A stretch of 64,000 nucleotides of DNA from Utricularia gibba (taxonomy: Eukaryota; Streptophyta; Magnoliopsida; Lamiales; Lentibulariaceae): the NCBI GenBank assembly GCA_002189035.1, contig NEEC01000012.1:2108001-2172000 (forward strand), in the 5' to 3' direction. Made by a program: the position numbers and the translations under genes. Of this stretch, positions 28,919-42,316 are shown in pieces. The notes under the pieces were generated by a model that saw only the letters and a list, made by a program, of their open reading frames with translations, made no database searches and was not told the DNA's origin. Every line of letters begins with the position of its first letter. Position 1 is the stretch's first letter.

Positions 28919-30364
28919 TGTGTTGGGGCTTTCGGTTTCCCAGTTGAACCTACATTCCACACTAGTGAACTTGCTCTGGCTTTGTATCTTCTCTAAGTGT
29001 TCAGAGAAACTCAAGTGCTGAATAAATCCTCCGCAGTACCCCTACGTTCAGTTCAAAAAATTCAGCTCTCAAACTGTGATTGTTAGATTCCATGCAAGCA
29101 GAGGAGCTTGAGCACAAAAAACATGCTTCACTTGCCGATGGAGCGGAATGGGAAAGTGCGAGCTCATTCCTCTTGTTATCAATCGACTCATTTCTCCAAG
29201 AGGTTTGAAGAACTCACCCGTTGGCTGAAATGCAGTAGTTTTGGGAGCTGAGCTCTCGCCACCAGCTTTCACGGGAGGGAGGTGCAATGCTCATTTCATG
29301 ATAAGATGATTCCTGTTTGGCTGAATAATCTCATCAGAACAAGTTCATGCTGTTGGTGAATAAGACAAGGAGAAAAACCGCACAGGTTTTGCAGTTGCTC
29401 TCAATCGCCAAATCTATTGGAACTTCAACTCCCATACAACTCATGATCCTAAAGCAACCAGCAAATAGAAAGTCTAAAGAAAGGCAAGAGTTCCATGAGA
29501 TTTTCATAAACTTCTCTTCAACTTCCCTCCGACATATAAAAAATGCCGATCAATCAATAACCCAGATTGAAAATGCAGGTTTTTTCTTTATCGAAAATCA
29601 AGCAAAACACGGAATCCCGTAACGCGAATTAGTTCAAAATTGTAGGGGCGAAAGCGATGGGTGAGAATTCGAGGAGTACATGTATAATTGCAGCGCTGCT
29701 GGACCTCTTGGATGGCATTCTGGGCGGCGAGCATGGAGGAGGAGGAGCCATTCCCTATTCCATTTCAATCAGAAAATTACCAAATGATAAAAACAATATG
29801 CCGGACTACAGAGCGCAGATGCCGCTGTTTCCTGCTTCAGTGAACCGGGTATATATCAATGGATAGGTGTAGCTGATTTTTATTTTAATTTTTTACATCT
29901 TGCTTCCTCCGCCTCCAGTCTGCATCTCCATTCTCCACCATCTGCTTGAAAGGCTGAATCTTCCCTGGTTTACGATCGGTATCTAGGTACTTTCCTTTTT
30001 TCTAGTCTTTTCCCTGTTCACAAAGATATGCTTTTGATATTTCTTGTATCATATTTCATCATAACACTACCACCAAGTAAGTATTTTTATTTAGAAGGAA
30101 CTCCAAGGAAGAAAACCGAGGTTTTTGTTGTTGAAACTATCAATGTTTACACTGTTTCGTCTGCTTAGGACTTGAAAGCAAGCAACTTTGGGGTTTGTTT
30201 TTACATGATTTTTTGGAGATCGACCTTTAACTTCTCCCACAGCTAAAAAGATCAGCTTTTGAATTGTTGATGAAGGTTAGAAGAAGGGGTGGGACATAAT
30301 CAGAACTACGTTTTGATATTTTATATGTCAATTTTTTTCTCCTTCGCCTTTTCAGCCCCATGCT
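28919..30364. other. Intergenic between SCPL and HCS1; weak minus-strand open stretch
   Basis: Mostly 3' flank of the carboxypeptidase and 5' flank of HCS1. A minus-strand open stretch at 29069-29287 (containing KAGGESSAPKTTAFQPTGEF) has coding-like composition but no recognised homology or clear partner exons. A second stretch near 29650-29750 could encode MAPPPPCSPPRMPSKRSSS. I could not join them into a gene model. Confidence 0.35.
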
Positions 30365-32370
30365 ATGTGCATCGCCCACACCCATAGCCTTCTCTCTCTA
30401 AGAAGTTCCCTCCATTCTATTCGAAGCCTCTGCATTGCCTCCAAGAGCATCCGCTGTTCAGCGAGTAAAGCTTTTAAAATTCGTCTGTTGTGGTTTTCTT
30501 CAATTGTATGATTGCAGTTTTATTTCTGTTGTAGAAATGGAGCCAAAATCATTGACGAAGCTCTTGCTTTGCGGAAAATCAAGTGAGGAAAGAGAAGTGG
30601 CTCGATTCATGAAGACCAGCAACTCATTCAAACTCTCAGATGGTTCTGCAATTGACTTTGTTCTGTATCAGGAGAACGAAAACCAAGAAAACATTGATAG
30701 TGACGATGCTTTTGTGATAAAATTGTACATGGATCGTTTATCATCATCTGTTTTTGGAAAGTTTCTCCTTTATGCTCCCAAGTTACCTTCCACACAGGAT
30801 GTTGTTTCAAAGTAGGATTTTTTTTCTCAAACATTCATTATTTCTCAAGATGAAGTTTGCTAGATACATAATACTATTGCTTGAGTCTGATCATTTCTTG
30901 CTCTTCTGATATTTTTATTTGGGTAGTAATTTTGATGGGTTGCCCGTCGGTGCTGTTTGTGTTACTGACGTGCAGTTTAATGGAAGAGGTATTAGAATAA
31001 GCATATTTTTCTTCTGGATTGCTATGTTTCTTTCAGTTATTTCACCTTGTCCATATCTTGGTGTTTCAAGGTCGGACAGGAAATGCTTGGGAATCTCCAA
31101 AGGGATGCCTTATGTTTTCCTTCACAATGCAGATGGAGGATGGCCGAGCCGTCCCCTTTGTTCAGTACGTAGTTAGTTTAGCTATGACCGAGGCACTTAA
31201 TGATCTTTGTCAAGAAAAAGTAGGTCTTGCAATGGCATTCATATGTGAAACTTGACTATTTTTGAAACTCATATTTGATCCTCTGCACGATATTTCAGGG
31301 GGCGGCCCCCTTAATGTTAGAATAAAGTGGCCAAACGATCTTTACCTTGATGGCTTGAAAGTTGGTGGGATTCTGTGCACATCTACATACAGGTCTAAGA
31401 AGTTCAACGTTAGTGTTGGTAAGGGATGAAGACATGTCTCAGTTGTCTGAGCAATGCTTGCTTCTAAGCTTTGGGATGTTTCTTCTTGTTTATGGCACCA
31501 ACCTAGGAATTGGCTTGAATGTGGATAATCAAATGCCCACGGTATGCTTAAATGGTTCTCTGGAACGGGCTGGTGCTACTTGCAGATTACGACGTGAAGA
31601 TATCATGGCTGCTTTTTTCAACAAATTTGGACAGTTGCATGATGTATTCATAAATCAAGGTGATGTTTTCCTTCACTAAGCCGGGCATGCCCGTTCCTTT
31701 GCGATAAGACTCTCCTCAAAGTTAGTTGTTCTTGACAGCAGGTTTTCAGGCACTGGAAACTCTGTACTGTGGGACTTGGCTACACAGGTGAGAAATTTGT
31801 TTTGTTTTGTAGTAAGAATACTCTCCTGAAGGACCACATGTTGTAATGTCAAGAAAAGATTCGTTGGTTTAGCAATGAAGAGTGTGATATCTGGTCACGT
31901 ACAACTCTGTGGTTTAGACAAGTTTCATCACCGTTATGCAGTGGACAACGAGTTATCATAGAGGAGAAGGATGAGAATCTGGGAGAAATTTCTCATAATG
32001 TGGTCACAATCCAAGTAAATGACTGCAACCAAAACTGCCTCTTGGTTCTTCCCTGGAGGTGTTAATGATGAAAGGCCTTTTGTGTGCTTACAGGGATTGA
32101 CTGCATCAGGTTTTCTCTTGGCTGTTGGTGAAGATGGTCAGGCGTTTGAACTTCACCCTGATGGAAACAGGTACTTGCAAGTGCTGCTGATCTCCCAGTG
32201 ACTCAAATCTTAGCATCGTTATGTAATTCCTTAACACATGGTGATGAAACAATTCGACAGGAGAGACATAGAGAACTACTCTCTGCTAATGCTGATGAAT
32301 AAGTGCTGCTTTATGTGATTTCAGGTTTGATTTCTTCCAAGGACTGATCAGAAGAAAGGTTCCCTTGTAA
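30365..32370 (+). CDS. HCS1: Biotin-protein ligase / holocarboxylase synthetase
   Basis: Attaches biotin to carboxylases such as plastid acetyl-CoA carboxylase and mitochondrial methylcrotonyl-CoA carboxylase. Ten exons: 30365-30464, 30535-30811, 30927-30988, 31071-31219, 31299-31418, 31507-31659, 31742-31787, 31942-32014, 32094-32170, 32325-32370. The start at 30365 gives an Arg/Ser-rich organelle presequence; a second ATG at 30538, inside exon 2, could make a cytosolic form. Seen motifs: GRGRTGNAWESPKGCLM (biotinyl-AMP loop), KWPNDLYLDGLKVGGIL (catalytic core), GIGLNVDN, and the C-terminal GLTASGFLLAVGEDG. Exon 4 ends in phase 0 but exon 5 starts with GGGGCGGCCCCC one base short of frame. 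With one more G the total is 367 residues, as in the Arabidopsis protein from memory. Everything else is intact, so I read this as a probable consensus error and keep it as a gene. Confidence 0.88.
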
Positions 32371-32689
32371 CACGGTGGATGCTGCGAGATTCAGCCTTGT
32401 GGATTATTTGGGCACACTGCTAGCAAGAAGAAGTTGGTGAAAGGACAAGCATTTTATAACTGTCATCTCCTTGTCGAAATTTTTATCTTGATCAACAACA
32501 TGATGTTTGAATCTTTCATACAGTTGGTAGGAAATCTCTGAACTGCAGCAGCATGTATAAGTTCAAAAGTTACAGTGCGATCTTCTTCTAAAGCATGCTG
32601 ATAAACCTTAAATATTGAATTCTTATTCAAGCTGAGGACCAACCTTCGAATGACAGATCACCAGCCCACGTTTGATTTGGGCGAATCCA

Positions 32690-33059
32690 CTGTCTCCAGA
32701 AATCAACCGTGCTCTTAGCCATGTTTAAGGAAGACACGATGTCTTCCTTAAAAGGGTGCTTGTTTTGGTTCGTTGAGAAGGGGTGAATGAGAAACCAGGT
32801 ATGATGCTAAGAAATGAGAGCACCTGCAATCTGCTGAAGATTGATTCCAATTCCATCTGTAACAAGAATTCAAAGGGGAGTGCAATTAGCGAGATATAAA
32901 CCTCTGAAACTCCTACTCTCATCAACTTTCTTAATGCTACAACTATGGAACTCCACTCACTGTTGGTGATGATGGCGCTAGTCTGTGGAAGCACCTTGAA
33001 TTCCCCCGCAGTGAATGGTGCTGCCCTCGGAAAGGTTAACAGCAAATTAAGGTCCATCG
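32690..33059 (-). pseudogene. UFM1 (ubiquitin-fold modifier 1) pseudogene
   Basis: Minus-strand reading finds, in order, AAPFTA joined to GEFKVLPQTSAIITN (33057 down to about 32962), then after an intron with GT...AG ends NGIGINLQQIAG (near 32860-32830), then VFLKHG (near 32730-32745). These are the core blocks of UFM1, a ubiquitin-like modifier. The six residues normally between PFTA and EEFKV are missing, the N-terminal strand is replaced by unrelated sequence, and a stop follows VFLKHG, removing the end with the conjugating Gly. Introns are retained, so it is a decayed duplicate rather than a retrocopy. It lies head to head with the TMN7-like gene and tail to tail with HCS1. Confidence 0.75.
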
Positions 33060-33814
33060 TCTAGGAGGAAGGCAACAGAAATACAGTACAGATACAAGGA
33101 AAGGTTAAAACTTACTGTTTGTAATACATGAGCCGAATTACAAAATCAGAAAACTGTAGTATCATGGAATGAATCCACCGAAATCAAATCACAGTCGATC
33201 AGCAAACCAAGATGCAGCACATCCCAAATCGTCGGAGCTCATGAACTAAGAAACAAAAACCCAGAACACATGAAAATAAAAAACGTGAAGCAGGGAAAGA
33301 GATGAAGCGTGAGCCAGCCAATGAACATTAAACGAAGAACGAGAGAGCAGATTCAGCCTTCCGCAGACGGTGAAAGCTGGAGATTCCGGCGGGAAATACA
33401 AAAACGACGACGAGCTTGCCAGTATAAAACTATTAAATCTTTAATTTTGTCGAAATATTCTAAAAATAGAATATTTTGAGCGGCTTGCAGCTTAGGCTTG
33501 GCTCGAGTCGGTGGCTGGTAAAGAAGTTTGCTGTCGGCTTGATGAAGAAACTGTGGGAAGGTAAAACGAACATCAGCCGTCGATTACCTCCGCATACGAA
33601 TCTTACGGTTAAGGGATCCGTTTGCCGTTGCATTTTGCAGAATAAGCACGCTAATCTACATCCCGAGTCTCCATCTGGGCGTGGGATAGTTAGGTAAAGT
33701 GTACGTCTTGTTGCCTGTAAGGACTGCGAAAGATTTTTTTATTATTTGGGTTCTTGGATCTAGATCTTAGATTCCTGATCTCGTAGTTCGTGGGTGTTCG
33801 TGATTGAGAGCAGA
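33060..33814. other. Intergenic / 5' region of the TMN7-like gene
   Basis: Short intergenic stretch between divergent UFM1 pseudogene and TMN7-like gene. About 33470-33814 is GC-richer and is probably the 5' leader of the TMN7-like mRNA. No separate gene seen. Confidence 0.5.
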
Positions 33815-36661
33815 ATGGATTTCCTGGGGAATAGGCGTCACGCAGTTGGGTTATGGGTGTGCTTGACGCTGTTTCTCTTCTTCGGCTGTGGTTTCTGCTT
33901 TTACCTTCCTGGGGTTGCTCCTCAAGATTTCGGAAAGGTATTTCCATTGCCGTTGACTGTTCCCATTGAGTTAAATTTTTAGTTATTAGGCGCTGTTATG
34001 TCGAAAATGGTTTACTCGATTTGGCTGCGTGTGATCAGTGAAGGAGTTTTATTTGTTGAAGAGCTTATGGGGATCTTCCATCTCGAGAAATGTTTGATTT
34101 AGTTAATTATGATTAGCTTTCATGTTTTCTTTCGTGAACCCGGGATTCAAGCGCTTTTTTTTTCATTTATAATTTATGTAAACATGTAACTCTGCTGCAA
34201 GATTCCTGCAGCCGTGTTTTGAAAACCAGTTTTCTTTGATAAATGGAATTACCATTTCGTTAGATACAGTGTAGAGCTTCTTTTGTAGTGGATTTGATTA
34301 GCCTGGACTGTGTTGGTTGTTTGTAGTTAGTTCACGGTGTATCAATATAACTAATTACCTTTAGCGTTTTACTTCAGGGTGATGTGATGAAGGTTAAAGT
34401 CAACAAGCTAACATCTGTGAAAACTCAACTTCCATACTCGTACTATACACTTCCTTACTGTAGGCCAGAGAAAATTTTTGACAGTGCGGAGAATCTTGGT
34501 GAAGTTCTTCGTGGAGATCGTATTGAAAACTCTCCATATGTGGTGCGTTCTCTTGTTCCCTTATTCAGCTTTTTTATCAGTTGTTGATCTGATCTCCACT
34601 ATTGTTGGCTCAACAAATGAACCCAATATTCGGTGATTTTGGTTGACCTAGGAAATCAAAATTTGATTCATGTTTCATTGTTGTAGTTTAAGATGCAAGA
34701 ACCACATATATGCAATGTCCTTTGCCGAGTAACACTTGATGCTAAAGGGGCAAAAAGTTTGAAGGAAAAGATTGATGATGAATATCGAGTGAACATGTAA
34801 GTCTTACCCTTGGAGAATTTTTTTATGTTCTTTTTCCGGTGTTGATCTTGTTCGGTTTATTACAGGATTTTGGACAACCTTCCTCTAGTGATATCTTTTA
34901 AAAGAGATGGTATGGACACAATCATTTATGAGAACGGTTTCCCTGTCGGTTTGAAAGGACAGTACGCTGGAGTAAGTATTTCATTTTTGCATGATGCTGG
35001 AAGTTAGTTTTCTTCTTGCTATTTAGATCTTGATTTATTTTATTTGAAATGATTAGAAAGCAGAGAAAAAGTATTTCATATATAATCACTTGAAATTCCT
35101 CATCAAGTATCATAAGCATGAAGAAACTGGTGCTGCAAGAATAGTTGGATTTGAAGTAAAACCATTCAGGTAGTTTTGGTGGCGATGCCTGTTTGTATGA
35201 TTTATTACATCATAACAGCTCTTATTTATTTTTTCTGCTGCTGTTTTTTTTTTTATATAAATTTAGTGTCAAGCATGGGTATGAGGGAAAATGGGATGAG
35301 AAAAAGCGTTTGACAACTTGTGATCCACAAACAAAGCGCACAATAACAACTTCAGATTCACCACAGGAAGTTGAAGATAAGACTGAAATCATCTTTACAT
35401 ATGATTATGAGTTTCAGGTAATATATTCCCCCTCTTTTGATGGGTCAACAAGGCCTTAATACGTTCGAATAGATTTCTGTTTCACATTGATATTGCTGTG
35501 CAGGAAAGTGATGTGAAGTGGGCTTCAAGATGGGATGCATATCTCTTCATGGCTGACGATAAAATACATTGGTTCTCTATTGTGAATTCCTTAATGATTG
35601 TTCTTTTCCTATCGGGAATGGTTGCTATGATCATGTTACGGACTCTCTACCGTGATATCTCTAAGTACAACCAGTTGGAAACCCAAGAAGAAGCTCAAGA
35701 GGAAACTGGCTGGAAATTGATTCATGGTGATGTTTTCAGGCCGCCTGTACACTCAGATTTGCTGTGCGTTTATGTTGGAACAGGAGTTCAGTTCTTTGGA
35801 ATGATACTAGTGACAATGATTTTTGCTGCTCTGGGGTTCTTATCACCAGCTAACCGAGGAGGTTTGATGACAGCTATGCTTTTTCTCTGGGTCGTCATGG
35901 GGATTTCTGCTGGATATACCTCAGGCCGCCTATACAAGATGCTCAAGGGTACAGAATGGAAGAAAGTCACTCTTAAAACAGCTTTTATGTTCCCGGGGAT
36001 CATCTTTGCAGTGTTCTTTGTGTTGAACGCCCTGATTTGGGGTCAAGAGTCTTCAGGTGCTGTGCCTTTTGGCACTATGTTCGTATTAGTGCTCCTGTGG
36101 TTCGGGATTTCAGTTCCACTGGTGTTTCTTGGCAGTTATGTCGGCTTCAGAAAACCAGCTATTGAGCATCCAGTGAAAACAAACAAAATCCCCCGGCAAA
36201 TCCCTGAGCAAGCATGGTACATGAACCCTGTAACGTCTATCTTGATTGGAGGCATTCTCCCATTTGGTGCAGTGTTCATCGAGCTTTTCTTCATCCTTAC
36301 ATCTATTTGGATGAACCAGTTTTACTATCTTTTTGGATTCCTCTTCCTCGTCTTCATCATACTGCTTGTGACATGTGCCGAGATCACTGTTGTGCTATGC
36401 TATTTCCAACTATGCGGTGAGGACTACTTATGGTGGTGGAGATCCTACCTTACATCTGGATCTTCCGCCTTGTACCTTTTTCTCTACGCGACATTCTACT
36501 TCTTTGCAAAGCTCAACATCACAAAAATGGTATCCGGTGTCCTGTACTTCGGGTACACCCTCATCGGTACGTATGCTTTCTTCGTGCTGACTGGTACAAT
36601 CGGCTTCCTAGCATGTTTCGTGTTCACAAGGCTCATTTACAGTTCTGTTAAGATCGACTGA
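33815..36661 (+). CDS. TMN7: Transmembrane 9 superfamily member (EMP70 / TMN7-like)
   Basis: Golgi/endosomal multispanning protein of the EMP70 family. Seven exons: 33815-33937, 34378-34542, 34687-34796, 34866-34971, 35057-35169, 35267-35417 and a long last exon 35504-36661; all joints keep frame, giving 641 residues. An N-terminal signal peptide (through GCGFC) precedes [11 protein letters not shown], the conserved lumenal start of the family. The lumenal domain keeps [24 protein letters not shown] and [19 protein letters not shown]. Nine membrane segments follow, with WLLxPY-like breaks and the motif [11 protein letters not shown]. The C-terminus ends VKID, a K-x-D signal for COPI binding and Golgi retention. 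Convergent with the CNGC gene, 243 bp apart. No lesion seen. The symbol is by similarity. Confidence 0.93.
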
Positions 36662-36904
36662 ATGGTGGGGTTCATTCAGCAACTGCTCCCCATCTGCTTA
36701 TAGAATGTGCTACATAATGCGTAGGATGGATTGCTTGTAGTAGTATCTTGATATACTGTTGAGGCTTTGCATTTCTGTTACATGTTACACATATCAATTG
36801 CAAATTCATATGATGCAAGTTGTGAGGATGAACTGAGTGAGGTTAATACAGAAACCCAGTGCATTGCCAACAAAATACACACTTGTGGATTACATACGAT
36901 TGCA

Positions 36905-39900
36905 TCAATACTCTGCATCGGCTGTGAAATCTGGCTCTGGTGGCTTCTGAAGTTTTACCAGCTCCCTTGCACTCTTGAGATTCCGGTTCCGGTGAACTCC
37001 ACGGAGGGCGTTTGCCGCAAACTTGGATGCAAGGAAAGCAGCTCCGATGCTATAGGAACCTCCACCGATATTGCTACTGGACCAGACAAGTCCTCTCCTT
37101 CCTCCTCCCTCCGCCGCATTGTAAAGAGTTTCCGTTTAACATACCGTCTCCAAGCAGCTTGGATGAAGCATGCTGCCCAAGTTCGCCATTGTTGTGAGTA
37201 AAACCGGAATGTGTGCTGCACCTGTCGACTGTGCAGCCGCCTGAATTGCCCAGCAACAAACTTGAGCTCGTCTGCTGTGAGAGCGAAGGCCTCCACCTCT
37301 GTTGGGGCCTTCACTGTTCGAGTAGAAGATGGGAGGCTTGCACCAGATTTGGGATCTAGAGCCCACGTAAGAAGCTCTTCTCCACAGAAGTCACCTTCCT
37401 TCAGCAGGCTGCGGTTGAAGAAACCACTTCTTCCACCGTCTGTTGTCACACTCTCAAGCCGACCACGTATTAAGAATATCATTTCGTCGACCGGATCACC
37501 TTCCCGGACGAGATAAGTGTTCTCTGTAAACAGGCAAGGCTTGAGCCGTTCACATATAGCATCAAGCAACCGCTCATCCATGTTCTCAAAGAGTGGTACC
37601 TGAAAAACCAGTGAGCACAAGGACTCAACTCAAGTTCCTAAAACAGGACTGTTCACAAGGTTGCCATTACTGTTTCAGAGATGGAAAGGAATACATAACA
37701 TGGCCTGTATCAAACTTCACCACCAAGTTCAGAACAAGAAGAAAAAGTGAGCAAGCGAAGCAGAGCAATTACCCTCTTGACCAGAGCCAAACAGAGATGG
37801 CGCTTTATGTCTCTCCGTAGATCCTTAGGCAGACTCTGGACTATGCTTTGCTCGTCAACTCCACGCGTTTCTAACCACTTATACTGGTCATAGCGCCTAA
37901 CACGGTCCCTAAGTTCTGAAGGAAGTAAGCGATGGTGCATCCATTGCTCAGAGTCACGCCTCTTAACTCTCATCTCTTCAAGTCGAATTGTTAACGACTG
38001 AAGGTAAGTCTGTAGCATCAGTAATAAAGAGCAAGTTACTTAGCAAGGCCATGCTCATCAAGGATATCCCCTCCTCAAAAGAAGAAATAAAATAAAATAA
38101 TCACATTCAGAAATGAATGAGGTGACAATAGGTCTCATTCATCATTTTAGGTTGGGAGATGAGGCTGTGCAGCTGGCAGAGCCACCACGTCGATCATTAG
38201 TCTTGTTGGAGTTTTACGATAGTTTATAGTTATCTATCTATCTGGTGTATTTAGAGACACAAACAATGGCTAACTTTCTAGAAAAGTTATGTCGATTGTT
38301 TCTATACTACATAGATTACTTCTCAGTTACCTGCATATTTCCAATCAAGAGAGCAAACAGAATAAGACCAACGATTGCGAGTGCAATGCTGAACAGAGTC
38401 TCTCCGACAAAAGTGCTGGTCTGAAGTCCTTGCCCAAGAGTACTGGAGGGGAAAAGGGTTCAAGGAACGTCTTAACTTTCAAGAGGTTAGTGGAATGGTC
38501 ATACAGCACTCGAATATAGTGAGATGGGAGTGAAGGGAAGAACGATGGTGAAAGAAATCAATGCTGATAGAGTACCTTAGATTCTGAAGCCCCCACCAAA
38601 GGCAATAACAGTACTTGGACAAAAAGATTCTGGATGAAACTACGCCAGATGACAATGCCTGTTTGAAGATGCCAAAATTAAATGGCAGGTTATCATCGCC
38701 ATTCACAGGACAAGCTGAAGATATAACAGAATCGCTAATGTTGCTCCAGATATTGTAGCCATCTATATTTTGATTTCCGCAATATAAGAAGTCTGTGCGG
38801 CAGCTTTGATTGCGTTCACAAGCTTTCTGCCAACAATAGTCATTACGCTCCACGGATAACAAGTACCAAAATGCTCCAACTATCTGCACAACACAGCAGA
38901 GATACAGTGTGACTTACGGACAGAACGAATGCAAAAAAAAAAAAAAAAAGGAATCTTAGCGAATTAAAAGTCCTACCAAGAAACTCATACTTGATGGCCT
39001 TTGGATTTGTGTTTTAAGATTTCACAATCATTTTAAAAATATATCTACATTGTGCAATCGCTTTTAAAATTTCTAAATATTTTGCAATCATTTGAAAAAA
39101 AACTTGGAAATAGTTTCAAGTGAGAAAATGAATTCAGAGGAGCGAAGATGAACAATGTACACCTGCAGAACAAGCTAAAAAGAAATGGCCAGAGAAAGCG
39201 AAGCTTACATGACTGGCAAGCATATATAGCAGCAGATAAGACACAGCACCAGCCCATGCGGTTTCAGCAAAAACACCAGAAGTTCTCTTCAGTTCTGATG
39301 AAAGTGGAAATATTCGTGCAAATCTTGGAACATATTGGACCAAAATTATAATCAATAATGCTCGTTTGGTAGCCAGAACATCTGAGCCTCTCGATTCCCT
39401 CAAAAACTTCCAAACAACCATCTGCATGAACAAAAGGTGTCAAACAATGCAGTTGAAAGTTATCAGAGGTTTTTATAAACTTAAGTGATGAATACTAAAC
39501 TGCAAATAAAATTAATTGCCCGAAAAAATGCATAGGAACATAGTAAATATTAAAAGAAGTTCATGTAAGAAAGCACTCATCCCATAGGCAGAAGAGTGAT
39601 GTAACTTGAAAAGGTTTCTCAAACCTGTGGAAGGGGAAGCACCGAGAGGAAATCAATGATGAAATAATATTTCAAGTATCGTTTAGCAATCCGTTTAGGA
39701 TCTATGACGAGTTCCCCTCGACCAAACACCCGAGAAGATGGGGCAATGTAAGCAGTTCGAAACTGGAGGACCATGTGAATAAGGTAAAATGCATCAATAG
39801 CTGTACGGAGGGTTGTGGCTGTGATTGCCAACTTTCTATCAATATCCAGGCAGTGTGATGACTGATCAAAGACAGGAAGATAGAAAAAGAGGGGATCAAC

Positions 39901-40552
39901 AGATACACTGAAGATGCATGACATCACAAAAAGCTTGTTCCACAATGTAAGACTTTTGTCCTGTGGGTCAAAAATCTTCTTCTCAGAAACTTTAAGGTCC
40001 TCAGAAAATACAGCTCTGGAAACACCAAACCCAAGAGATCGACCAATAGATTTTAGCCCTTGAGAGCCCTTACTCATTCCTCTCTGGAATGTTTTTGGTG
40101 AACTTTGAGCTGTAAGGCCTCCACGAGATATGCCATCAAAACTCAAACCACAATTTTTAACCCCAGAATTTGCTGGCGATGAACCTCTTGAATCCCAATC
40201 ATCCAACCTTAAAAAGATTAAGTTTATCAATAATCAGTTACACGTTAAAGCAATCCACAGTCCCCTACGCACACTTTGAAAGAAAGAGAGACACCCTTCT
40301 TGGTACAAGCCCTAAATCCCAATCATTTCATTGATATTATTTCAAGAATCCAACTTTTGACCTATATGTCCCTACCACTTGGCCAGCTCCATGGACACTG
40401 GACCAGAATCAATTTAGAATGAAAAACAGGACCTCCCACTGTTAACGCAAGGAACACTGCTCATTTCTCATACAATAAAATAGAACTGCATACCTTACAA
40501 ACATGTCCCTTTGTTTGGGAATATATTGTGTCTTTGAGCTGCAATCAAACAT
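36905..40552 (-). CDS. Cyclic nucleotide-gated ion channel, group II (CNGC5/6/9-like)
   Basis: Plasma-membrane Ca2+-permeable channel. Coding exons (minus): 40494-40552, 39625-40207, 39209-39421, 38576-38883, 38331-38442, 37773-38009, 36905-37599, about 735 residues. The start MFDCSSKTQY is the group II N-terminus. LKSIGRSLGFGVSRAVF, six membrane segments, the pore helix YCLWWGLQNLSTLGQG, the C-linker RRYDQYKWLETRGVDE, the cyclic-nucleotide-binding domain (PLFENMDERLLDAIC to EGDFCGEELLTWALDP) and the IQ calmodulin site WAACFIQAAWRRY are all present. Near 37074-37076 one base is missing: the given frame runs off at 36955, while the alternative frame restores the family C-terminus (SIGAAFLASKFAANALRG) with a stop at 36905-36907. 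The run here is only two G, so this could be a genuine lesion, but the rest is intact. Further 5' non-coding exons probably lie in 40553-41340. Confidence 0.9.
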
Positions 40553-42316
40553 CTCACCATACACACCTACGCCTGCATGAAAACAGCCTTTTTACTATGA
40601 GAAATGTCTACAATCTAGGCCGCAGGTTATATAAATCAAATCATTAAACCTCCCCTGATAAATGATCTCAATCGAAGTAGGGAAAGACAATACAAGACCA
40701 GCAGTAAATGCATACACAGTAAAACACCTAGCACTAGAGTATGAAAGATTCAAAAATGAAAACAAAAGATACATAAACAAGCAGCAAAACAAGAATACAC
40801 CTGCTTGCTATCGAGAGTAAATCGTGAAAAGTCCATGAACGAAGGAAGCAAAGTCAAAACTAAAACCACATAAGGACTTCTTACATTCTTCCACTGCAAT
40901 GAACGCCAGGTTCATATCTCACAATAAAGTTCAATCCGTACCTACTTTTACTGTCACCCACCTTGTCAAGATTCATTGGGCAAAACTGGGTAAGCATTTC
41001 ATGTAACCAACACCATCCCTATTTCAGTTAAAATTAACTGCAACGGTTAACTTCTCAATCCCGAAAAAGTGAAGACGAGAACCCCACTCAAAACCCAGAA
41101 AATAACGCGAACTTCTCAATGCCCAGAAACCGAAAACGGCAAATGACTTGTTAACCTATTCTACAAATAGAAAAAAACAACAATCTAATTCTTCACGTAC
41201 CCTAGTTTCTCACTGTAGCATCAAAATGAAGTCGCAGAGATGTACCGGAAGGAGGGAACCATCTACAGATCAAACAGCAGAAGTGTTCCGCAGAGGATTC
41301 ACATGTGAAAAGGCGCAGCCTCTGCGTTGACTAAGCTATCCTTTAATGTAGGCGTGGTTAGTCGGAATTCTGCAGAATGACAACGAACACGACGACAAAG
41401 GAAACATATTTTATTTGTTTTGCTAAATACTCCCTACTCCCTCCCCTTCACTATCATCATAACAATAGCAATTATTATTATCAATATTATATTCATATTA
41501 ATTTGCAGAGTAAAAAATCAATAGATTAAGACGACCATCAATTTGGATTGGGCCGCTGTAAAAATCAAGCCCAATATAATAAGATTCTGTTATATTTAAA
41601 TATGAAATTAAATAAAAAATATATATTATTCAACTAAAAATATTCAAAATCACCTTTTTAATAATATAATACTAAGAGTGTGTTTTATAATATAGAATAT
41701 AAGATTTATACTAAAATTTACAAATAAATTATTCTTTAATTACCTAACATATATATTAATCTTGTATGATTATACCACTTATATACTCATTTTTTGAACA
41801 TGTGAATAATATACACAAATGATACAAATATTATTTATATTTATATCATTCATATACTCAAATTTTTATTTTCAGGTATCAAACGTTATATATAATTAAT
41901 TATATACATACTTAATTATATTATAATTAAAGATACTAACATTCTAATATCAAACGATTTCTAAAACATACTTTGGTAGAGTGTTTGAAATTTTAATTAC
42001 ATGATTTAAAATAAAATATAATTTATAAATTTAAATTTAAAATATATTTGATAAATAAATTTAAATATGTTAAATAAATCATATCAAAAATTTAATATAA
42101 AACATATCTTTTATTTTATCTTCAATAAACACATGTAGGACATTTGAATTTATATAAAATTAGTTTTAAATAAAAATTTCAATTTAATTTAAAATTTATT
42201 ATCAAACACTAATATTAAATAAAATGTCTCTAAACTAAACACAATATTAATAAATATATTAAAATTTATGGAAAACAAACACTGTTTATGGTGACTTGTT
42301 ACAAACACCTTCAATT
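40553..42316. other. CNGC leader region and AT-rich intergenic DNA
   Basis: 40553-41340 is moderate in GC and likely holds the 5' leader, with introns, and promoter of the minus-strand CNGC gene. 41400-42290 is very AT-rich with no coding potential. Confidence 0.5.

Noticed and set aside
29069-29287. Minus-strand open frame downstream of the carboxypeptidase
   Set aside because: Coding-like composition, but no partner exon, start context or family could be found, so it is mentioned only within the intergenic entry.
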